Positions 24,377 through 31,534 of a DNA stretch of 34,385 bases are shown here, in pieces. Position 1 is the stretch's first letter; each line of letters starts with the position of its first letter. The stretch comes from DAIDKA01 sp049792815. Its GTDB lineage: Bacteria; Pseudomonadota; Gammaproteobacteria; Steroidobacterales; Steroidobacteraceae. The notes below the pieces were generated by a model. That model searched no databases, was not told the origin of the DNA, and saw nothing but the letters and a program-made list of their open reading frames with translations. Position numbers and translations under genes: made by a program. Location: positions 1 through 34,385 of the forward strand of contig JBARBG010000132.1 of assembly GCA_049792815.1 (NCBI GenBank). Reading direction: 5' to 3'.

Positions 24377-24984
24377 TGGGCGATCAGGCGGATCTGGCGG
24401 CGACTCCCAGCCTGCATGTCATCGTGCTCGCCGCGGGTGCATCGACCCGCTTTGGCTCGCCCAAGCAGCTGGTGCGCCTGAATGGCCGCCCGCTGCTGCA
24501 CCTGGCGGTGTCACGGGCCGTGGAGGTGGCGGGCCAGGCGGTCACTGTGGTGCTCGGCGCCAATGCCGCCGACCTCGCGCCGCTGCTGCGCCATACGCCC
24601 GCCGCCGTGGTGATCAATCGCGACTGGCCCGAGGGCCTGGGCAGTTCGGTGCGCGCCGGTGTCGCCCGAGTGCCGGCCGCCGCCGACGCCGCGCTGCTGA
24701 TACTGGCCGATCAGCCCGCGGTCACCGCCGAGGATCTGCGGCGCCTGGTGGCAACCTGGCGCCGCCAGCCCCAGTGCGTCGTGGCCGCGCATTACTCCGG
24801 CACCGTCGGGGTGCCCGCGATCTTTCCGCGCGAGGATTTTGCCGCATTGTGCTCACTGCGGGGTGATGCCGGCGCGCGCGCCCTGCTCAAACGCGGCGGT
24901 GAACGGGTCGTGAGGGTGGCGCTGCAAAGCGCGGCCATCGACATCGACACCCCGGAGGACCTGCTGAAGCTTCAGCAGGTCTGA
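24376..24984 (+). CDS. MocA/MobA-like molybdenum cofactor nucleotidyltransferase
   Basis: 202 residues, NTP-transferase (GT-A like) fold. The nucleotide-binding VIVLAAGASTRFGSPKQLV (about 15-33), INRDWPEGLGSSVRAGV, the metal-binding LLILADQPAVTAEDL (DQP in place of the DMP of MobA) and GVPAIFPREDF are typical of MocA-like enzymes that convert Mo-molybdopterin to the cytosine dinucleotide form used by xanthine dehydrogenase-type enzymes. CTP specificity is inferred from the family. It starts with the ATG overlapping the preceding TGA. The last nine codons and half of the stop-proximal sequence lie in a perfect 24-bp palindrome. Confidence 0.9.
   Translation: MGDQADLAATPSLHVIVLAAGASTRFGSPKQLVRLNGRPLLHLAVSRAVEVAGQAVTVVLGANAADLAPLLRHTPAAVVINRDWPEGLGSSVRAGVARVPAAADAALLILADQPAVTAEDLRRLVATWRRQPQCVVAAHYSGTVGVPAIFPREDFAALCSLRGDAGARALLKRGGERVVRVALQSAAIDIDTPEDLLKLQQV
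24958..24981. repeat. Perfect 24-bp palindrome at the 3' end of the MocA-like gene
   Basis: Two 12-nt arms with no spacer: GACCTGCTGAAG at 24958-24969 followed by its exact reverse complement at 24970-24981. It encodes the last eight amino acids (DLLKLQQV) and ends directly before the TGA. As RNA it can form a stem of about 10 bp with a 4-nt loop. No U-tract follows. Confidence 0.85.
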
Positions 24985-24986
24985 TG

Positions 24987-25013
24987 GGGCCCTGCACCAT
25001 TGGCGTGCAGCCC
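24987..25013 (+). terminator. Second hairpin just after the MocA-like stop (possible non-canonical terminator)
   Basis: CTGCAC (24992-24997) and GTGCAG (25005-25010) pair around a 7-nt loop, extended by GGG (24987-24989) with CCC (25011-25013) past a 2-nt bulge. It begins 2 nt after the stop codon and 5 nt after the 24-bp palindrome. There is no U-run, so it is not a classical terminator. It may insulate the cassette from the cysI promoter, block 3' exonucleases, or mark a Rho-assisted end. Confidence 0.35.
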
Positions 25014-25074
25014 GGGCGGGAATTGTCGTATTGACGCCATAACCGAATGCTGCGGCGACCCAAACCAGCCGGTA

Positions 25075-25104
25075 TTTTCACGCCGGCGGCCTTCCACCTA
25101 TATT
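25075..25104 (+). promoter_or_regulatory. Predicted promoter of the sulfite reductase operon, adjoining the ATG
   Basis: TTTTCA (25075-25080, 4 of 6 to TTGACA), 18-bp spacer, TATATT (25099-25104, 5 of 6 to TATAAT). The ATG at 25112 is 7 nt after the -10, so the transcript would start at or one base before the start codon. Upstream sequence back to 25014 shows no obvious operator; a TTGACG at 25031 has no matching -10. Confidence 0.55.
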
Positions 25105-25111
25105 CCCCAGG

Positions 25112-26764
25112 ATGTATCAGTACGACTCCACGGACCAGTCGCTGGTCGACCAGCGTGTCGCCCAGTTCCGCGACCAGACCCGGCGGTACCTGGCGGGAGA
25201 GCTGTCGGAGGATGAATTCCGGCCCTTGCGCCTGCGCAATGGCCTGTATATCCAGCGCTTCGCGCCGATGCTGCGTATCGCCATTCCCTATGGGCTGCTG
25301 AGCACCCGGCAGCTGCGCATGCTGGCGTCCATCAGCCGGCGTTATGACCGTTCCTACGGGCATTTCACGACCCGGCAGAACCTGCAGCTTAACTGGCCCA
25401 AGCTGGCCGAAGTGCCCGACATCCTGGCGGACCTGGCGACGGTGCAGATGCACGCCATCCAGACGTCGGGCAATTGTGTGCGCAATGTCACTTCCGATCA
25501 TCTGGCCGGCGTCGCCCCCGATGAAATCGAGGATCCGCGGCCCTATTGCGAGTTGCTGCGCCAGTGGTCCACCTTCCATCCGGAATTCACCTATCTGCCG
25601 CGCAAGTTCAAGATCGCGGTGAGCGGTGCGGCGGCGGATCGCGCCGCCACCGAAGTGCATGACATCGGTCTGCACCTGAAGCGCAATGCGCACGGCGAGT
25701 TGGGCTTCGAGGTCCTGGTCGGCGGCGGCCTCGGGCGCACGCCCATGATCGGCCAGGTGATCCGCAACTATCTGCCCATGGCGGACCTGCTCTCCTACTG
25801 CGAAGCCATCCTGCGGGTGTACAACCGCTATGGCCGGCGCGACAACATCCACAAGGCGCGCATCAAGTTCCTGGTCAAGGCACTGGGCATTGCGGCGTTT
25901 CGCGACGAGGTCGAGGCCGACTGGCTGGCATCACGCGACTACGGCGCGCAGCTCACGCCGGCGCAGGTTGCGCATGCACGCAGCTTTTTCCAGCCCCTCC
26001 CCTACGAGACGCTGTCGAATATCGAGCCACCGGCTGGGAGCGCCGAGTTCAAAGCCTGGTACCGGTACAACACCCAGCCGCACAAGGTGGCGGGCTACCG
26101 CGTGGTGTTCGTGAGCCTGAAGCCCAACGGTGCTGCGCCGGGCGACATGACCGCCGATCAGATGGAGGCCGTGGCCACCCTGGCCGACAGCGTGAGTTTC
26201 GGCGAAGTGCGCGTGACCCACACTCAGAACCTGGTGCTGGCTGAGGTCAAACAGACCGATCTGCTGGCGACCTGGAAGCAACTGCAGCGCCTGGGCCTGG
26301 CGACGCCGAACATCGGCACGCTCGCCGACATGATCGTGTGTCCGGGACTGGATTTCTGCAGCCTCGCCAATGCCGGCACCATCAGCGTCGCGAACCAGCT
26401 GCAGCGGCATTTCGACAACTACGACTACCTGTACGACATCGGTCAAATCGAGCTGAAGATGTCCGGCTGCATGAATGCCTGCGGTCACCATCACGTCGGT
26501 CACATCGGCATCCTCGGCGTGGATAAGCACGGCGAGGAGTGGTACCAGATCACCATCGGCGGCTCGGCGCGCGAATCGAGCAGCCTGGGGCATGTCATTG
26601 GTCCATCGGTGCCGCAAGCGGAAGTCGCGGCCACCGTTGAGCGCATCCTCGATGTCTATCGCGAGCTGCGCCTCGAGGATGAGCGTTTCATAGATACCGT
26701 CCGCCGCGTCAGTCCCACGCCGTTCAAGGAGCGCGTCTATGGCAAAGCTCTTGCGGCTGCCTGA
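25112..26764 (+). CDS. cysI: Ferredoxin-type sulfite reductase (siroheme, [4Fe-4S])
   Basis: 550 residues, the single-subunit nitrite/sulfite reductase form called CysI in Pseudomonas, rather than the NADPH flavoprotein-linked CysJI of E. coli. It reduces sulfite to sulfide with six electrons. It contains two repeats of ferredoxin-like and siroheme-binding domains: RQFRDQTRRYLAGELSE-like N-terminus (QFRDQTRRYLAGELSEDEFR), GLYIQRFAPMLRIAIPYGLL, HAIQTSGNCVRN, HPEFTYLPRKFKIAVSGAA. The cluster/siroheme cysteines are C410 and C416 (CPGLDFC) and C453 and C457 (SGCMNACGHHHVGHIG). The start is ATG 25112 with a promoter directly in front. The DUF934 gene overlaps its last 26 bp, as is common in this family. 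Electrons would come from ferredoxin; a ferredoxin-NADP reductase gene lies 5 kb downstream. Sulfite over nitrite is inferred from the cys context. Confidence 0.95.
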   Translation: MYQYDSTDQSLVDQRVAQFRDQTRRYLAGELSEDEFRPLRLRNGLYIQRFAPMLRIAIPYGLLSTRQLRMLASISRRYDRSYGHFTTRQNLQLNWPKLAEVPDILADLATVQMHAIQTSGNCVRNVTSDHLAGVAPDEIEDPRPYCELLRQWSTFHPEFTYLPRKFKIAVSGAAADRAATEVHDIGLHLKRNAHGELGFEVLVGGGLGRTPMIGQVIRNYLPMADLLSYCEAILRVYNRYGRRDNIHKARIKFLVKALGIAAFRDEVEADWLASRDYGAQLTPAQVAHARSFFQPLPYETLSNIEPPAGSAEFKAWYRYNTQPHKVAGYRVVFVSLKPNGAAPGDMTADQMEAVATLADSVSFGEVRVTHTQNLVLAEVKQTDLLATWKQLQRLGLATPNIGTLADMIVCPGLDFCSLANAGTISVANQLQRHFDNYDYLYDIGQIELKMSGCMNACGHHHVGHIGILGVDKHGEEWYQITIGGSARESSSLGHVIGPSVPQAEVAATVERILDVYRELRLEDERFIDTVRRVSPTPFKERVYGKALAAA

Positions 26765-27206
26765 GGCCCACACCGGCGCGGCCGGTGCGGATCCGGCGCT
26801 GATCAGACTGGTGGATTTGCTGAAGGATCCCGCCAGTCATGCCGCAGGCGGCCCACCCGCGGTACAGGTGGCCCCGGCTGACAAGGTCGAAGACCTTGCG
26901 CCGCATCTGGGCGGCATTGCGCTGGTCGCCATCGAATTCCCCAACCCCGGCGATGGCCGTGGCTACAGCTCGGCGCGCATGCTGCGCCAACGCTATGGGT
27001 TCAAGGGGGAGATCCGCGCCGTCGGACCGGGCGTCAAGCAGGACCTGCTGTTTTTCATGGCCCGTTGCGGCATTGATTCCTTTGAGCTGGCGCCCACCGA
27101 AAATGAGGCCGAGGCGCGCCAGTCGCTGCAGCGCTTCACCCTGGCCTACCAGCCGGCCGTGCCGCGCAGCGCGGTACGCGAAGAGCGTTTTACCGCGGCT
27201 CGCTAA
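26739..27206 (+). CDS. DUF934 protein, partner of ferredoxin-type sulfite reductase
   Basis: 155 residues of the DUF934 family, which in proteobacteria almost always follows a ferredoxin-type sulfite reductase gene and is suspected to help or join it. Visible family features: LVDLLKDPASH-like N-terminus, VEDLAPHLGGIALVAIEFPN, DGRGYSSARMLRQRYGFKGE (the most conserved block, about 74-93), VKQDLLFFMARCGIDSFEL and a C-terminal FTLAYQPAV. No cofactor motif is apparent. It starts inside the reductase gene (26-bp overlap) and ends with a 4-bp overlap of the convergent cysB. Confidence 0.93.
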   Translation: MAKLLRLPEAHTGAAGADPALIRLVDLLKDPASHAAGGPPAVQVAPADKVEDLAPHLGGIALVAIEFPNPGDGRGYSSARMLRQRYGFKGEIRAVGPGVKQDLLFFMARCGIDSFELAPTENEAEARQSLQRFTLAYQPAVPRSAVREERFTAAR

Positions 27207-28180
27207 CGCGCCTGCGGCAGCTCCATCCCCTCAAACAGCTGCGCAACCTCCTCGGCGCTGCCCATGCGGTGCGCGCGATCCACGACCCTGCGATCCAGAT
27301 GCGGCGCCAGCAGGTGCACGAAGTCGTACATGTACTTGCGCAGCAGCACGCCGCGGCGGAAGCCGATCCAGGTCACATGGCTGGAAAACAGGTGTGAGCC
27401 ATCCATGAACACCAGATCCGGATCCTCCTGGGCGCTGATGGCCATTTGCGCGACCAGGCCCACGCCCAGACCCAGGCGTACATAGGTCTTGATGACATCC
27501 GAATCGCGCGCGGTGATCGCCACATCCGGCGTCAGACCTGCCTTGGCGAAGGCCTGGTGCAGTGAGGAGGGGCCGGTGAAGCTGAATGTATAGGTGATCA
27601 GCGGATAGGCGACCAGCTGCTTGAGCGTCGGTCTGGCGACCTCGGCCAGCGGATGATTGCGGGGCACGACGATCACCCGATGCCAGCGATAGCAGGGCAG
27701 CAGCGTGAGATCACCGAACAGGTGTTCCGAGCCGGTGTTGATGGCGCAGTCGATCCGGTCCTGGCCGACCATTTCGGCGATCTGCTCCGAGGTGCCCTGG
27801 TGAAGGTTCAGGCGCACGTCCGGGTAGCGGGCCCGAAACTGCTGGATGACCTCGGGCAGCACGTAGCGCGCCTGGGTGTGGGTGGTGCCGATGGCCAGGC
27901 TCCCGCGGCCCTCGTCCCGCAGCTCCGTGGCCAGGTCACGGATGGCCTGGGTCTCCTTGAGGATCTGCAGTGCCCGGTCGATGACCTGCTGTCCCGCCGG
28001 AGTGATGCGCGTGAGGTTGCGGCCCTCGCGGGTGAAGATCTGGAAGCCCAGCTCATCCTCCAGCAGCTTGATCTGCTTGCTGACCCCCGGCTGCGAAGTA
28101 TGCAGCTTCTGGGCGGCGGCCGTTATGTTAAGTCCGCTCTGGGCCACGGCCGCCAGGTAGCGCAGCTGGTGCAGCTTCAT
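27203..28180 (-). CDS. cysB: CysB transcriptional regulator of sulfur assimilation
   Basis: LysR-family activator responding to O-acetylserine/N-acetylserine and anti-inducer sulfide or thiosulfate in enterics. 325 residues (E. coli CysB 324): MKLHQLRYLAAVAQSGLNIT, AAAQKLHTSQPGVSKQIKLL (helix-turn-helix), then the effector domain with LAIGTTHTQARYVLP, CAINTGSEHLF, LITYTFSFTGPSSLHQAF and ARDSDVIKTYVRLGLGVGLV, all hallmarks of CysB/Cbl. A good ribosome site (AGGGG, 6 nt) precedes ATG 28180. A perfect TATAAT and an inverted repeat lie just upstream in the region shared with divergent cysH, suggesting autoregulation. The C-terminus overlaps the DUF934 gene by 4 bp. Confidence 0.96.
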   Translation of the reverse strand: MKLHQLRYLAAVAQSGLNITAAAQKLHTSQPGVSKQIKLLEDELGFQIFTREGRNLTRITPAGQQVIDRALQILKETQAIRDLATELRDEGRGSLAIGTTHTQARYVLPEVIQQFRARYPDVRLNLHQGTSEQIAEMVGQDRIDCAINTGSEHLFGDLTLLPCYRWHRVIVVPRNHPLAEVARPTLKQLVAYPLITYTFSFTGPSSLHQAFAKAGLTPDVAITARDSDVIKTYVRLGLGVGLVAQMAISAQEDPDLVFMDGSHLFSSHVTWIGFRRGVLLRKYMYDFVHLLAPHLDRRVVDRAHRMGSAEEVAQLFEGMELPQAR

Positions 28181-28205
28181 TCAAACCCCTGTTAAGACCC
28201 TTCCG

Positions 28206-28229
28206 TAATGGGTCTGGAACCCCATTATA
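28206..28229 (-). promoter_or_regulatory. cysB -10 element overlapping a perfect inverted repeat
   Basis: Perfect TATAAT on the minus strand (28224-28229), 43 bp before the cysB ATG; no -35 consensus at 16-18 bp. It overlaps an inverted repeat TAATGGG (28206-28212), 8-bp spacer, CCCATTA (28221-28227). The expected transcription start (about 28217) falls inside the repeat, the geometry of a repressor site, in keeping with negative autoregulation known for enteric CysB. CysB sites are loosely conserved, so the binder is unproven. Confidence 0.5.
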
Positions 28230-28334
28230 ACCGGACGATATGGCTGGGGCGGCCGCCACATAACCGCGACGCAGCTCATCAGAAGCAATGATTCGTTCTG
28301 TTACCGGATTGTCACCCGTACAGTCCCACCCACT
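28230..28334 (+). promoter_or_regulatory. cysH upstream region
   Basis: Rest of the cysB-cysH gap. TACAGT (28319-28324, 4 of 6 to TATAAT) ends 10 nt before the cysH ATG; at 17 bp spacing upstream lies only a poor TTCTGT (28296-28301). Weak -35 elements are usual for CysB-activated promoters. There is no Shine-Dalgarno before ATG 28335. The rest shows no further clear dyad. Confidence 0.35.
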
Positions 28335-29063
28335 ATGGCGCAGATACAGACCCTGGAACTGGAATCGAAGGCCGCTCAGGTCCGCGAATTCCTGGCAGAA
28401 GCCGTACATCGGTATGGTCGCGTGGTGTACGCCAACAGCCTCGGCGCCGAAGCCATGGTGCTGACGGATATCATCTGTTCCAGCGTGCCGCAGATCGACA
28501 TCGTCAGCATCGACACGGGTCGGCTGCACGAGGAGACCTACGACCTGCTCGCCAAGCTTCAGCGTCGCTACAACAACAAGATCCGGGTCATCTATCCGGA
28601 TGGCCAGGACGTGTCGGAGCTGGTCACGCGTCAGGGCATCAACGGCTTTTTCGACAGCCCCGAGGCGCGCGGCGCCTGCTGCAATGTGCGCAAGGTCGTG
28701 CCCTTCCACAGGTTCGTGGGCGGCTACGACGCCTGGGTCACCGGCGTGCGCCGCGAGCAGTCCAAGAGCCGCGCCGAGGGCCAGGTCATCGAGTGGGACG
28801 CCCAGAACGGCCTGCAGAAAATCAGTCCCCTGCTGGATTGGACCGAGGAGCAGATCTGGGCGTACATCCGTGCGCGCAAGCTCCCCTTCAACAGCCTTCA
28901 CGAGAAGGGTTATCCGAGCATTGGCTGTGCGCCGTGCACCCGGGCCATCGTGCCGGGTGAGGACCATCGCGCCGGCCGCTGGTGGTGGGAGCAGCCCGAG
29001 CAGCGTGAGTGCGGCCTGCATCCCAAGGCCCGCACGGCCACCCGGGCCATGGCACCGGCCTAG
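28335..29063 (+). CDS. cysH: Assimilatory adenylyl-sulfate (APS) reductase (CysH)
   Basis: 242 residues. Reduces APS to sulfite and AMP with thioredoxin. The four cluster cysteines that separate APS reductases from enteric PAPS reductases are present: C115-C116 (GACCNVRKV) and C198, C201 (SIGCAPCTRA). The catalytic Cys226 lies in the C-terminal ECGLHP. The phosphate-binding YANSLGAEAMVLTDI (32-46) and SIDTGRLHEETYDLL are typical of the Pseudomonas enzyme. Because it uses APS directly, no cysC (APS kinase) would be needed, and none is seen. ATP sulfurylase genes are not in the window. Divergent from cysB. Confidence 0.95.
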   Translation: MAQIQTLELESKAAQVREFLAEAVHRYGRVVYANSLGAEAMVLTDIICSSVPQIDIVSIDTGRLHEETYDLLAKLQRRYNNKIRVIYPDGQDVSELVTRQGINGFFDSPEARGACCNVRKVVPFHRFVGGYDAWVTGVRREQSKSRAEGQVIEWDAQNGLQKISPLLDWTEEQIWAYIRARKLPFNSLHEKGYPSIGCAPCTRAIVPGEDHRAGRWWWEQPEQRECGLHPKARTATRAMAPA

Positions 29064-29065
29064 GC

Positions 29066-29094
29066 TTGACAGGACACCGGTCCTGAAACTGAAT
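29066..29094 (+). promoter_or_regulatory. Possible cysG promoter with a palindrome in its spacer
   Basis: A perfect TTGACA (29066-29071) lies 17 bp before CTGAAT (29089-29094, only 3 of 6), which ends 8 nt before ATG 29103. Between them AGGAC-ACCG-GTCCT (29071-29084) is a perfect 5-bp dyad, suitably placed for a repressor. No Shine-Dalgarno precedes cysG. The poor -10 keeps confidence low; cysG may simply be read from the cysH promoter. Confidence 0.35.
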
Positions 29095-29102
29095 GACACC
29101 CC

Positions 29103-30479
29103 ATGGACTACCTGCCGATATTTCTGCGGGTGCAGAACCGGCTTGCCGTCGTCATCGGCGGCGGAGCGGTTGCCGCACGCAAGGCCGAGCTGCTGCTGAA
29201 GTGCGGGGCCCATGTGCGGCTGGTGGCGCCTGAGCTCGCGGCCGGTACCCAGGAACTGCTGCTCGAACCCGTTGCAGCCATCAAGATGTCCTACCTTTGC
29301 ACCACATTCGCCGCCCAGCACCTCGAGGGTGCCGCGCTGGTCATCGCGGCCACCGATTCCGCTGACATCAACTTGCAGGTCTCGCGCCTGGCCCGGCAGC
29401 GCGGGGTGCCCGTCAATGTGGCCGACGATGCCGAGCATTCCGACTTCATTCTGCCGGCCATCGTGGATCGCGATCCGCTGATCGTCGCCGTGAGTTCCGC
29501 CGGCACCACGCCGGTGCTGGCGCGCCGGGTGCGCGAGCAGATCGAGGCGCTGCTGCCCGCGCGACTGGGCGCCCTCGCGCGCTTTGCCGGCAGCCAGCGC
29601 GCGCGCGTCAATGAGGTGCTGCAGCCACACTGGCGGCGCTCCTTCTGGGAGCACTTTTTTGGCAGCCCCGCCAATCTCGAGCGACTGGGCGTGGATCAGG
29701 AGGCCGCGAGCCGCGCCTTCGTCGATGAACTGCAGGCCTTCGGCAGCCGCAAGGATGCCGCGCCCCCGGGTGAGGTCTACCTGATAGGCGCCGGGCCCGG
29801 GGATCCTGATCTGCTCACACTGCGTGCCCTGCAGCTGCTGCAGCAGGCCGATGTGCTGCTCTATGACCGACTGGTGTCCCCGGCCATCCTGGATCGCGCG
29901 CGCCGCGAGGCCACGCGCATCTTTGTGGGCAAGGAAGTGGGTGAATCCACGGTCTCGCAGGAGCGCATCAACGCGCTGCTGGTGCAGCACGCCCGGCGCG
30001 GGCTCAAGGTGGCCCGCCTCAAGGGGGGAGATCCTTTGATATTCGGGCGCGGCGGCGAGGAAATCGCAGCGGTCGCGCGCCATGGCATTGCGGTGACCGT
30101 GGTTCCAGGCATCACCGCCGCCCTGGGCGCCGCGGCCGCTGCCCGGATCCCGCTCACGCTGCGTGAAATATCCCAGTCGGTGACCTTCGCGCCGGGACAC
30201 GTGGCGGTGGCTGATACCCTCGACTGGCCCGCTCTGGCACGCTCGGGCCATACCGTGGTGTTTTATATGGCCATGGCGCAACTGCCCGGCCTCACCGGGC
30301 GGCTGCTGAAGGCCGGCGCACCGGCCGACCGGCCCGTGGCGCTGATCGCCCAGGCGACCCTGCCCACGCAGCGCGTGGTGCATGGCACACTTGCAGATAT
30401 CGCCGAATTGGCCCGTAGCGCTGGTCTCGGAGCACCGGCACTGCTGTTCGTGGGTGAAGTCACCCGCGTCGCCGCATAG
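29103..30479 (+). CDS. cysG: Siroheme synthase (CysG, trifunctional)
   Basis: 458-residue fusion making siroheme from uroporphyrinogen III, the cofactor of the sulfite reductase encoded upstream. The N-terminal precorrin-2 dehydrogenase/ferrochelatase (about 1-115) has NAD motif VVIGGGAVAARKAELLL (16-32) and NVADDAEHSDFILPAIVDR, including the catalytic Asp pair D108-D109. A dimerisation part follows with VSSAGTTPVLARRVRE (serine patch corresponding to the phosphoserine site of Salmonella CysG). The uroporphyrinogen III methyltransferase part (about 224-458) has VYLIGAGPGDPDLLTLRAL, ADVLLYDRLVS, LKGGDPLIFGRGGEE and VPGITAALGAAA. It lies 39 nt after cysH and 23 nt before the cysteine synthase gene. 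Confidence 0.96.
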   Translation: MDYLPIFLRVQNRLAVVIGGGAVAARKAELLLKCGAHVRLVAPELAAGTQELLLEPVAAIKMSYLCTTFAAQHLEGAALVIAATDSADINLQVSRLARQRGVPVNVADDAEHSDFILPAIVDRDPLIVAVSSAGTTPVLARRVREQIEALLPARLGALARFAGSQRARVNEVLQPHWRRSFWEHFFGSPANLERLGVDQEAASRAFVDELQAFGSRKDAAPPGEVYLIGAGPGDPDLLTLRALQLLQQADVLLYDRLVSPAILDRARREATRIFVGKEVGESTVSQERINALLVQHARRGLKVARLKGGDPLIFGRGGEEIAAVARHGIAVTVVPGITAALGAAAAARIPLTLREISQSVTFAPGHVAVADTLDWPALARSGHTVVFYMAMAQLPGLTGRLLKAGAPADRPVALIAQATLPTQRVVHGTLADIAELARSAGLGAPALLFVGEVTRVAA

Positions 30480-30502
30480 CCCATCCGGAGCGTCACTTTC
30501 AT

Positions 30503-31534
30503 ATGGGAATCACACAGGGCTTCGCGGGAACTGTCGGCAACACGCCGTTGATCCGGCTGCGCAGAGTCAGCGAGGAGACCGGCTGCGAGATTCTCGGCAA
30601 GGCCGAGTTCATGAATCCGGGCGGCTCGGTCAAGGACCGCGCGGCGCTCGCCATCGTCACCGATGCCGAACGGCGCGGCGAACTGCGTCCCGGCGGCAGC
30701 GTTGTCGAAGGCACGGCGGGCAATACCGGCATCGGCCTGGCGCATGTGTGCAATGAGCGCGGTTATCGCTGCATCATCGTGATGCCGGACAACCAGTCCC
30801 CGGAGAAATATCGGCTGCTGGAGATGCTCGGTGCCGAGGTCTACAAGGTCCCCACCGTTCCCTACAGCAACCCGAATCAGTACCAGAAGGTCTCCCAGCG
30901 CCTGGCAGGCGCGCTGCGCAATGCCATCTGGGCCAACCAGTTCGACAACCCGATCAACCGCCACGCCCACCTGACCACCACCGGTCCTGAGATCTGGGAA
31001 CAGACCAATGGCCGGGTCAGCGCCTTTGTCGCCGCCAGCGGCACCGGCGGTACCCTGGCCGGCACGGCCGAATATTTGAAGAGCCGCAACCGCAACGTGC
31101 GCTGCGTGCTGGCCGATCCGCCGGGCAGCAGCCTGTATGAGTTCGTGCGCAATGGCGCGCTGAAGTCCACCGGCAGCGGTTCGATCACCGAGGGCATCGG
31201 CATCGCGCGCATCACCACCAATTTCAAGGATGCGCCGCTGGATGACGCGGTGCACGTCGAGGACGGCGACACGGTGCATTACGTGTACCGCCTGCTGCGT
31301 GAAGAGGGTCTGTTCCTGGGCAGCACCAGCGGCATCAATGTCGCCGCCGCGGTCCGCGTCGCGCGCGACCTGGGCCCCGGGCACACCATCGTCACCGTGC
31401 TGTGCGACGGCGGCGCCAAGTATCAGTCACGTCTTTTCAATCGCGAATGGCTGGCGAGCAAGGGGCTGGCGGCACATGCCGTGCCGGCCCGCAGCCACGA
31501 GCCCATCACCCTGGAGAATGTCCTTGTCGCTTGA
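30503..31534 (+). CDS. PLP-dependent cysteine synthase family protein
   Basis: 343 residues, fold-type II PLP enzyme; expected to join sulfide to O-acetylserine (or a related activated serine). FAGTVGNTPLIRL (8-20), the PLP lysine K44 in NPGGSVKDRA, the substrate loop EGTAGNTGIGLA (69-80) and the phosphate loop ASGTGGTLAG are clear. The loop reads TAGNTG instead of the TSGNTG of classical CysK/CysM, and the protein is longer, as in the cysteine synthase A-like group with a C-terminal extension (YQSRLFNREWLASKGL). I therefore leave the symbol blank. A GGAG is 13 nt before ATG 30503. It lies after cysG, and its last 17 bp overlap the ferredoxin reductase gene. Confidence 0.92.
   Translation: MGITQGFAGTVGNTPLIRLRRVSEETGCEILGKAEFMNPGGSVKDRAALAIVTDAERRGELRPGGSVVEGTAGNTGIGLAHVCNERGYRCIIVMPDNQSPEKYRLLEMLGAEVYKVPTVPYSNPNQYQKVSQRLAGALRNAIWANQFDNPINRHAHLTTTGPEIWEQTNGRVSAFVAASGTGGTLAGTAEYLKSRNRNVRCVLADPPGSSLYEFVRNGALKSTGSGSITEGIGIARITTNFKDAPLDDAVHVEDGDTVHYVYRLLREEGLFLGSTSGINVAAAVRVARDLGPGHTIVTVLCDGGAKYQSRLFNREWLASKGLAAHAVPARSHEPITLENVLVA

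Noticed and set aside
25031..25036. TTGACG as a -35 upstream of cysI
   Set aside because: No -10-like hexamer at 15-19 bp; the TTTTCA/TATATT pair nearer the gene is better.
28128..30383. 751-codon minus-strand frame across cysH and cysG
   Set aside because: Spans two well-defined plus-strand genes and their gap; no domain recognisable.
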